64,000 nucleotides of DNA from Limnospira fusiformis SAG 85.79. GTDB lineage: Bacteria; Cyanobacteriota; Cyanobacteriia; Cyanobacteriales; Microcoleaceae. Every line of letters begins with the position of its first letter. Position 1 is the first letter of the stretch. The notes beneath the pieces are model-generated. The model saw only the letters and a program-made list of their open reading frames with translations, did no database searches and was not told where the DNA came from. The position numbers and the translations under genes are program-made. Positions 57,092-64,000 of this stretch are shown in pieces. The stretch lies in contig NZ_CP051185.1 of NCBI RefSeq assembly GCF_012516315.1, positions 5,461,363 through 5,525,362 on the forward strand. Direction: 5' to 3'.

Positions 57092-57120
57092 ATTATAATT
57101 TTTTTTAGAGATAACGTCAA
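57092..57120 (-). promoter_or_regulatory. Sigma70-type promoter of the 53954 gene
   Basis: On the minus strand TTGACG (57115-57120), 17 bp, TATAAT (57092-57097), 76 nt before the ATG. The -10 box is consensus. Confidence 0.7.
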
Positions 57121-57154
57121 CGCTTGAATTATTAAAAAAAAATGATATTTTTTC

Positions 57155-57183
57155 TTGACAAATCCCTGAACTTGACTGATAAT
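57155..57183 (+). promoter_or_regulatory. Diverged copy of the antisense-oriented promoter-like boxes
   Basis: Plus-strand TTGACA (57155-57160), 17 bp, GATAAT (57178-57183). The CTTGACT inside the spacer is shared with the cassettes, but the CCCTATATATAGGG palindrome is absent. Conservation of boxes without surrounding sequence suggests they are functional. The rest of 57184-57299 holds nothing recognised. Confidence 0.5.
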
Positions 57184-57299
57184 TATATAATCGGTATCTT
57201 TGCCAAAACATCTAAGCAGCAGGGCGGAACCGAAATTCCACCCCACCTGGATATAACGAGGAACTTGAGGGGATAGAAATTATCCCCCAAGCGGAACAA

Positions 57300-60030
57300 T
57301 TAAATCACAAAGAAATCCTCAAGCGGAATCTCGCCGAACCCCGGTAAATCTCCAGTATATCCAGTGATATTAATCACCAAATCATTCTGAGGCTGAAAAC
57401 CAGGAACATTATCATTAATGACCAAATAAGTACCGCGAATATCGGGATTAGTTGCTCTGACGAATACGGCGCTATTAGGTGCTAATTCTTGTTGTCCGGG
57501 TTGTCCGCCATCAGCATTACGAAATACCTGATTAACAAGCCTACGCAAGGTAGGAGCATTGTTATTTGGAGCGCGGGTAAAATTATCTGGGGCACCGATA
57601 TCGCCTCCGCGTCGGTTCAGCAGGTCAATTTTATCAGTACCGATTTCAAAATCGGTAATCCGGTCAGGAGCAGCTACCCTCGATTCTCCAAACTGGAACA
57701 CAAAGACATCAGCACCAGGACCACCAGTGAGAATATCCCGACCCGGACCGCCGTTGAGGGTGTCGTTACCGGGACCACCATTCAGGCGGTCATTTCCCGG
57801 ACCTCCATCTAAAAAGTCGTTACCTTTACCACCGATTAAAGTATCGCGACCTGCGCCACCGATTAAAGTATCATGACCGACACCACCGACGAGGCGATCG
57901 TTTCCCGGACCTCCATCTAAGAAATTGTTACCGCGTCTGACAGATCAAGGTATCATTGCCAAGACCACCGAGGAGGGTATCATTACCTTTACCGGAACTA
58001 AAAATGTCATCATTCCCCCCCAGACCGAGGATGCTATCATTATTGTTGGTTCCGAACAGGGTATCATCATCATCTGTACCAATGATAATATTAGGACCAT
58101 CAGTTACGGTGTCACTACCGAGAACCGGAACTTGGTTAATTATCTGTTGTCCCGGTAAGTCATTTACGGTTTCAATAAAACCTGTCCCCGCACCAGTACC
58201 AGCAGCGTTGAAAAAGTCTACCACTACTAAATCATCTTCAGGGGAAAATTCACCATCTTCATTGAGGTCTAGTAGCAGATTTTGGTCTTGTCGCGCTACC
58301 CCCACTACTCCTGCTAAAAATCCATCTAAATTTAGCTCAATGGGAGTTCCTGGTCTCAAACTACTTCCGATGGTTAGGGTATCTTGTCCACCACTGTCTT
58401 CGATACGACTACCAAATTGAGCTATTCCCAAACCACCATAGCTAATCATGTAGCTATCATCTCCGTCACCACCGCGAAATACATTCCCGGTGAAACTATA
58501 TGCGAAGATTCTGAGAGTATCATTACCCGAACCACCTTCAAGAGTTACATTTGAAGATGCAGCAATCAGAACATTGTTACCAGAGTCTCCTAAGACCAGA
58601 TCATTTTCATAACCCACAATTGAGTCATTCCCAGCACCTCCACTAAGGGTATTTTCACCCAGAAAACTACCAACCAGGGTATCATTACCACCATCGCCGA
58701 AAAGCCTATTGTTTCCCGCACCAGCCACTAAACTATCATTTCCCGGACCGCCGCGCAGGAAATCATCCCCCAAGCCACCAACGAGAGTATCATTTCCCGG
58801 ACCACCGAGGAGGGTATCATTACCTTTACCTGTACTAACAAGGCGATCGTTCCCCCCCAGACCGAGGATGCTATCATTATTGTTGGTTCCCAACAGGGTA
58901 TCATCATCATCTGTACCAGTGATAATATTAGGGCCATCAGTTACCGTGTCACTACCGAGAACCGGAACTTGGTTAATTATCTGTTGTCCCCGTAAGTCAT
59001 TTACGGTTTCAATAAAACCTGTCCCCGCACCAGTACCAGCAGCGTTGAAAAAGTCTACCACTACTAAATCATCTTCAGGGGAAAATTCACCATCTCGATT
59101 GAGGTCTAGTAGCAGATTTTGGTCTTGTCGCGCTACCCCCACTACTCCTGCTAAAAATCCATCTAAATTTAGGTCAATGGGAGTTCCTGGGCTCCAACTA
59201 CTTCCGATGGTTAGGGTATCTTGTCCGCCACTGTCTTCGATCCGACTACCAGCTTGACCATAGAATGCTAATGGGATGATGTAAGTATTATCTCCGTCAC
59301 CGCCGCGCAATACATTCCCGGTGAAACTATATGTGGAGATTCTGAAACCCCGAAAGATGCAGCACGTGTTACCAGCTGCTAACGCCCACAAGATCATCCC
59401 AGCACCTCCACTAAGGGTATTTTCACCCAGACAACTAGCAACCAGGGTATCATTCGCCGCACCAGCCACAGTACCTCCCGCCACCAACGAGGGTATTAGC
59501 CTACCCATAACCAGATGCTATCATTATTGTTGGTTCCGAACAGGGTATCATCACCATCTGTACCAGTGATAATATTAGGGCCATCAGTTACCGTGTCACT
59601 ACCCAGAACCGGAACTTGGTTAATTATCTGTTGTCCCGGTAAGTCATTTACGGTTTCAATAAAACCTGTCCCCGCACCAGTACCAGCAGCGTTGAAAAAG
59701 TCTACCACTACTAAATCATCTTCAGGGGAAAATTCACCATCTTCATTGAGGTCTAGTAGCAGATTTTGGTCTTGTCGCGCTACCCCCACTACTCCTGCTA
59801 AAAATCCATTTAAATTTAGCTCAATGGGAGTTCCTGGTCTAAAATTACTTTCGATGGTTAGGGTATCTTGTCCACCACTGTCTTCGATACGACTACCAAA
59901 TTGAGCTATTCCAAAACCACCATAGCTAATCATGTAGCTATCATCTCCGTCACCACCGCGAAATACATTCCCGGTGAAACCATATAACCAGGGTATCATT
60001 GCCATCAGTACCTCGTATTAGCCTACCCAT
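57300..60030 (-). pseudogene. Broken RTX (hemolysin-type calcium-binding) protein gene
   Basis: The start MGRLIRGTDGNDTLV is at 60030. A deletion near 59990 puts the following block (GNVFRGGDGDD...) out of frame. Near 59500 the RTX frame NNNDSI runs into WLWVG-stop while another MGRLI begins at 59508. The frame from 59508 carries two large RTX blocks to about 57940, where TCTGACAGATC-type sequence shifts it again. The last part (57300-57940) resumes RTX nonapeptides (GGPGNDxLxGG) and ends in a ~130-residue C-terminal domain ([14 protein letters not shown]...) typical of secreted RTX proteins. The block around 58100-59300 is highly similar to 47700-49000 of the 46312 gene. It has at least three lesions, so it is non-functional unless assembly errors are involved. 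Confidence 0.8.
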
Positions 60031-60226
60031 AATCTATCCTTGTAAAACAAGTCAGTACAATTACAGTCTAACAATCACTTTTGAAACTGTGCCTTTTGGT
60101 GGAAAAATTAATGTTTATTTATAAAACTTTATTATTGTTAACAAATATTCTAATATTCAGGGATGTGATCTAGCAAAAATCGTGGTTATAATAAATTATA
60201 TGTACCTGTAAAATTATCATAAGTTC
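60031..60226. other. Divergent intergenic region
   Basis: 196 bp of AT-rich DNA between the divergent RTX pseudogene and the sulfotransferase/GT41 gene. The conserved family promoter and cassette are not present here. Specific boxes were not assigned. Confidence 0.35.
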
Positions 60227-62935
60227 ATGTCACTTACAAATATTTCAGCATTAATTATTACCGGAATGCACCGTTCTGGAACTTCCCTAACCGCATCATT
60301 TTTAGCGGCGATGGGTGTAGACTTAGGTTCTCATCTTCTGAAAGGAGATTATGCTAATCCTAAAGGATATTTTGAAGATGTGGAAATTTTGACTTTTCAG
60401 CGTCAACTTTTAGCTAGTTGTTGTCGAGGTGATGAAACCGGATTTCCTGATTGGGGATGGACTGATAGTGAATGGCTAAATCAATATAAAATCACCAGTT
60501 ACCTGACTATGGCTGAACAATTAATTGCATCTCGAAAAACTCCCGGTAAAATTTGGGGCTGGAAAGATCCACGCACTACCTTGCTCTTGGATTTTTGGCA
60601 TCAGATTATTCCGGAATCTTATTATATTTTGGTCTATCGATATCCTTGGGATGTTCTGGATTCTATTTTGCGTCTCAATATTCCTTTTTTTCAACTCCAT
60701 CCTGAATCATGTTTAAAAATTTGGCGATATTATAATTTGCATCTCCTGGATTTTTATAAAAGGCATGATCACCAATGTATTTTAGTTCATATAAATAGCT
60801 TGATTAAACATCCAGATATTTTGGTAAATTTATTAAATTCTAAATTAGGACTTGCGGATATTCCCGCAGGCGGAAAGGTGCTAAAATCAATTTATAATCC
60901 CCAAATACTCAAGAGTTTACCTGAAGATCATCCTTTGGTAAAATTGCTGTTTCAGGTTTCGTCAAATAACTATTTTGAACTTTTAGAAAATCTGGATGCT
61001 GTAGCCGACTTACCGAGTCAATTTTCCCGAGAACTATTGTTACAAAAAGCTACATCATTAGAGAAAATGATTGTTCAACTATATCAAAAATCCATTGAAC
61101 AGCAACTACATCCAAATTCGCAGAAGTTTTTGGGTTTGGTTAGTCAAACAGTACAAGACTATCAAAACCATATTTATTGGGAGTTTCCTTTAACTAAACT
61201 GCGAGAATATCGTCAAAAAATAGCGGAGTTTTGGTTGACAGCAGAATCTCTCAAAGACTGTTACCATAGCCACTTAGGGAAAAGCCATAAAATTTTGGTT
61301 AATAGTGGCATTAAATATGAGCCATTAACTGACCATGAGCAAGATTTTTGTCGGGGAATATTATCACAGTTTAATCAAGAACAATTCCACCCATCAAATG
61401 CTCTCAGATATCTATTGGTTTTGATGCTATACAAGCCAGCCTATCAGTTCATGATTAATTATGATGCTATGGCTCTACCTAGATGGTTTATTAATGACTT
61501 CTTAGAGTTTATGTTAGAATTACCTGAAGTTTTTCAAAACACCGAAGATATCGAAATTTATACCAATTATATTTCTCACATAGTTAAGATAATTGAGCAA
61601 AAAATTGCCGCCGAAAGCGTTGCCAAACTTTGGCTTGATATTGCTAAATATCTAGGGGATTTATTTAATTTCATGCCTTTATATTTTGCCGAAATCAATC
61701 TCAAAAATTTAGCGGTTAAAAGGGCAAAAATATTGTCGATTTTGCTGGAAAAGGCTGGTCATCAATTAGATATTAATTTGCCGCCCAGACCGGCTAATCG
61801 CTCCCGGATTAGGATCGGAATTTTAAAATCCAATTTTGATGGAACTTCGGAAACATTTACGACGATTCCTGTATTTGAATTTCTGAATAGAGAGAAATTT
61901 GAGGTAATTGTTTATGTTCTTAATGAGACACAAACACCTATGGAAGAATATTGTAAAAATCTTGTTGATAAATGGGTGGAACTTCCCCAGGGAATCCGAG
62001 AACAAGTTGCGGTAATACTTGATGATAATTTAGATATTCTTTTGGTGGGCTCAATTTTAACGACAGCAGCACAACCGATAATTTTACTAGCCTTACATAG
62101 ATTAGCCAGAATACAAGCTACTTATTTTGCTTCTCCTATGACCACAGGAATCAAAAATATGGATTATTATATTTCTGGAACTTTGACAGAACCCCCTGAT
62201 GCTGCGAGCCACTATCAAGAAAAATTAGTCTTAATTCCCGGGACTGGTTTTGCTTTTAATTATAGTTGGGAACCTATGGAGACTAACCGAGAAATTACTC
62301 GCCAAAAACTAGGGATTCCTGAAGAATCAATTATCTTTGTTTCCGGGGCTAACTTTTTTAAAATTATTCCGAATTTGAGGGATACTTGGGCAAAAATTTT
62401 AGCGTCTGTACCTAATTCGGTGTTGCTATTATATCCCTTTGGCTCGAGTTGGTCAAAGATATACGCGACTATACCTTTTATCCATAATCTACATAGACGA
62501 TTCCAGGTCTATAATGTGGCAGCATCTCGATTGATTTTGTTGAATAATTTGCCGAACCGTGCGGAAGTGAAAGCTGTGTTAAAACTAGCAGATGTTTATT
62601 TGGACTCTTACCCTTTTGCGGGTGCTAATTCCCTCGTTGAACCCCTGGAAGTGGCTTTGCCTACAGTAACTTGGGAAGGTAATTATTTGCGCTCTCGACA
62701 AGGTGCTGCTTTGATGAAAGAGTTGGAATTGTGGGATTTTATTGCTGATGATGAATTGACTTATATTAAGTTGAGTGTATCCCTGGGTAATAGTGCCGAA
62801 TTTCGTCAGCAAACTCGCCAAAAAATTCAACAAAAAATGCCTCCTTATTCGTTGCCTAATTTCTTGAATAGCCGCACTTACTCAGCACAAATGGAAATAG
62901 CATTTGCCCAACTCTGGCAAGATTATCAGTCTTAA
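60227..62935 (+). CDS. Sulfotransferase-GT41 (OGT/SPINDLY-like) fusion protein
   Basis: 902 residues. Residues 1-about 220 look like a PAPS-dependent sulfotransferase: the PSB-like loop ITGMHRSGTSLTASFL near residue 10 and WGWKDPRTTLLL near 110. A ~300-residue helical middle follows. Residues ~525-902 resemble the catalytic part of O-GlcNAc transferase-type GT41 enzymes (RIRIGILKSNF; LLNNLPNRAEVKAVLKLADV; DSYPFAGANSLVEPLEVALP). GT41 enzymes glycosylate Ser/Thr of proteins from UDP-sugars. It is divergent from the adhesin-like cluster, so modification of those Ser/Thr-rich repeats is a possibility (inference). The TPR repeats usual in OGT are not obvious. It is AT-richer than flanking core genes. 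Confidence 0.8.
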   Translation: MSLTNISALIITGMHRSGTSLTASFLAAMGVDLGSHLLKGDYANPKGYFEDVEILTFQRQLLASCCRGDETGFPDWGWTDSEWLNQYKITSYLTMAEQLIASRKTPGKIWGWKDPRTTLLLDFWHQIIPESYYILVYRYPWDVLDSILRLNIPFFQLHPESCLKIWRYYNLHLLDFYKRHDHQCILVHINSLIKHPDILVNLLNSKLGLADIPAGGKVLKSIYNPQILKSLPEDHPLVKLLFQVSSNNYFELLENLDAVADLPSQFSRELLLQKATSLEKMIVQLYQKSIEQQLHPNSQKFLGLVSQTVQDYQNHIYWEFPLTKLREYRQKIAEFWLTAESLKDCYHSHLGKSHKILVNSGIKYEPLTDHEQDFCRGILSQFNQEQFHPSNALRYLLVLMLYKPAYQFMINYDAMALPRWFINDFLEFMLELPEVFQNTEDIEIYTNYISHIVKIIEQKIAAESVAKLWLDIAKYLGDLFNFMPLYFAEINLKNLAVKRAKILSILLEKAGHQLDINLPPRPANRSRIRIGILKSNFDGTSETFTTIPVFEFLNREKFEVIVYVLNETQTPMEEYCKNLVDKWVELPQGIREQVAVILDDNLDILLVGSILTTAAQPIILLALHRLARIQATYFASPMTTGIKNMDYYISGTLTEPPDAASHYQEKLVLIPGTGFAFNYSWEPMETNREITRQKLGIPEESIIFVSGANFFKIIPNLRDTWAKILASVPNSVLLLYPFGSSWSKIYATIPFIHNLHRRFQVYNVAASRLILLNNLPNRAEVKAVLKLADVYLDSYPFAGANSLVEPLEVALPTVTWEGNYLRSRQGAALMKELELWDFIADDELTYIKLSVSLGNSAEFRQQTRQKIQQKMPPYSLPNFLNSRTYSAQMEIAFAQLWQDYQS

Positions 62936-63246
62936 TTAAGGGGAATATGTGGGGACATATATATGGCTGCTGGATGGGGTGTAGTAACCTAACCTACAAC
63001 TCCCACCCGGGAAATCAGCTTGGGGAAAATTAAGGATAATTGCTGATGGAAATTATTGCCCAAATATATATTATACTCAAATAGTATATAGCTGGTGGGA
63101 AGGAAAACGGCGCGAAAGTCTATATTAATCAACCTATGGGCGCTTTCATACACAGCGAGACTAGAATGATCGGGAATTGAGTTAGCCAGTTGTGCAGATT
63201 TTCGCAAAACTGCTATAGTGAAGTGTAAAATAACTCAATCTGTGCG
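62936..63246. other. Intergenic region
   Basis: 311 bp without a supported gene. TAACCTAACCTACAAC (about 62986-63001) resembles a degenerate, inverted REP head and half-stem. The promoter of the next gene should lie in the last 100 bp, but was not assigned. Confidence 0.35.
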
Positions 63247-64000
63247 ATGTCTATAGCTAGTCAGGAATTATCCCAGACATCAAAACCTCTGAACTTAGAG
63301 GAAATAGCCACCGTCGCCGCCAACAGTAACCTATGTACTTGGGACGACCTGGATCAATCTGTCCGTGCTAACCTGGAAGCAGCGATCGCCCCCGGTTCAG
63401 CTATCCAATGCGTTCTGTATCCCCCCACTCAGGAGGAACTAGCTGCAATAACCACCTATGCGGCACGGCACCAGTTAGGAATTTTACCGTTTGGGAAAGG
63501 TAGCAAAATTACCTGGGGAAACCCGGTGAAAAACCCCTCTATTGCTATTAGTACCCAGAAAATCAACCGCTTAGTTGAACACGCGGTGGGAGACCTGACT
63601 GTAACGGTAGAAGCTGGTATGAAATATCGGGAACTTCAGCAAATTTTGGCTAAACAAGGACAGTTCCTAGGCTTTGACCCCTGCTATCAGGATGATGCTA
63701 CTATTGGCGGAATTATTGCTACTGGAGATAGTGGTTCTCTGCGTCATCGATATCGAGGTATCCGCGATATGCTGCTGGGAATTTCTTTTGTCCGGTCTGA
63801 TGGTAAAATTGCTAAAGCTGGGGGTCGGGTAGTTAAAAATGTCGCGGGTTATGACTTGATGAAGTTGCTAACGGGTTCCTACGGAACTTTGGGCATTATT
63901 ACTCAAGTTACCCTGCGTTTATATCCCTGTTTAGAAGCATCCCATACGGTCCTGTTAACAGGAGATTCAGATGCGATCGCTACCTGTTTTGCAACTATCT
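63247..64000 (+). CDS. Glycolate oxidase-type FAD-binding protein (GlcD/GlcE family), 3' end outside the window
   Basis: The frame starts at ATG 63247 (MSIASQELSQTSKP) and is open to the window end, giving about 251 residues. It has the FAD_binding_4 (VAO/PCMH-type) pattern: LPFGKGSKITWG near residue 80, TVEAGMKYRELQ, GFDPCYQDDATIGGIIATGDSG, GGRVVKNVAGYDLMKLLTGSYGTLG split by position, and ITQVTLRLYP. The KNVAGYDL...GSYGTLGII stretch is characteristic of GlcE-like subunits. It likely takes part in glycolate or D-lactate oxidation; the C-terminal half is needed to decide. It is co-directional with the fusion gene and 311 bp downstream. Confidence 0.88.
   Translation, partial: MSIASQELSQTSKPLNLEEIATVAANSNLCTWDDLDQSVRANLEAAIAPGSAIQCVLYPPTQEELAAITTYAARHQLGILPFGKGSKITWGNPVKNPSIAISTQKINRLVEHAVGDLTVTVEAGMKYRELQQILAKQGQFLGFDPCYQDDATIGGIIATGDSGSLRHRYRGIRDMLLGISFVRSDGKIAKAGGRVVKNVAGYDLMKLLTGSYGTLGIITQVTLRLYPCLEASHTVLLTGDSDAIATCFATI

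Noticed and set aside
47684-59904. Plus-strand frames of 90-180 codons rich in Pro/Ser (FPGPPRR, SLPLPV)
   Set aside because: They are antisense shadows of the RTX repeats on the minus strand. The composition simply mirrors GGxGND repeats.
50191-60030. All three broken genes as mere sequencing errors
   Set aside because: Single shifts could be errors, but the abrupt module junction at 51135-51156, the missing PPC end and the rearranged RTX starts are structural. Individual frameshifts at 55405-55435 and 54330 remain open.

Overview
The window is chromosomal DNA of a cyanobacterium. Photosystem genes psbB, psbT and psaC are present, HIP1 octamers (GCGATCGC) are scattered throughout, and plant-type acpP-fabF and glmS genes are typical. 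HIP1 density, orphan HEARO-like elements and REP arrays suggest a filamentous Oscillatoriales such as Arthrospira/Limnospira; that genus guess is inference.

Positions 1-18.2 kb are core genome: a truncated tandem glycosyltransferase, a small conserved protein, psbB-psbT, nrdR, murI converging on acpP-fabF, an HdrB-like CCG-domain protein, psaC, glmS, an orphan DUF433 protein and a PAS/GGDEF/EAL protein. Two copies of a ~380-400 nt structured element (1719-2097, 5489-5891) resemble ORF-less HEARO/IscB omega-RNA elements. A RAYT transposase (10750-11313) lies between two arrays of REP hairpins; the downstream array has about 28 tandem units and ends at the glmS promoter.

Positions 18.8-60.0 kb, about two thirds of the window, hold one paralogous cluster of large modular genes, all on the minus strand. 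Nine share a ~194-residue N-terminal domain with an EEFGH motif and most end in a ~110-residue PPC domain. The middle is exchangeable: a seven-bladed SBBP propeller, a seven-bladed FG-GAP propeller, PPC arrays, RTX calcium-binding repeats, and 0-5 Calx-beta domains. One member lacking the N-domain carries a very convincing integrin-beta I-like domain with an intact metal site. Nearly every gene has its own TTGACA-N17-TAGAAT promoter, and the spacers carry a repeated ~143-bp cassette with an antisense promoter-like signal and a CCCTATATATAGGG palindrome. Three members at the distal end are broken by frameshifts, a stop and recombination. No member has a Sec signal peptide; RTX modules suggest type I export (inference). 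Together they look like a recombining repertoire of calcium-dependent exported or adhesive proteins.

Positions 60.2-64 kb hold a divergent sulfotransferase/GT41 fusion, possibly modifying surface polymers or proteins, and the start of a glycolate-oxidase-type FAD protein. I saw no convincing rRNA, tRNA or CRISPR.
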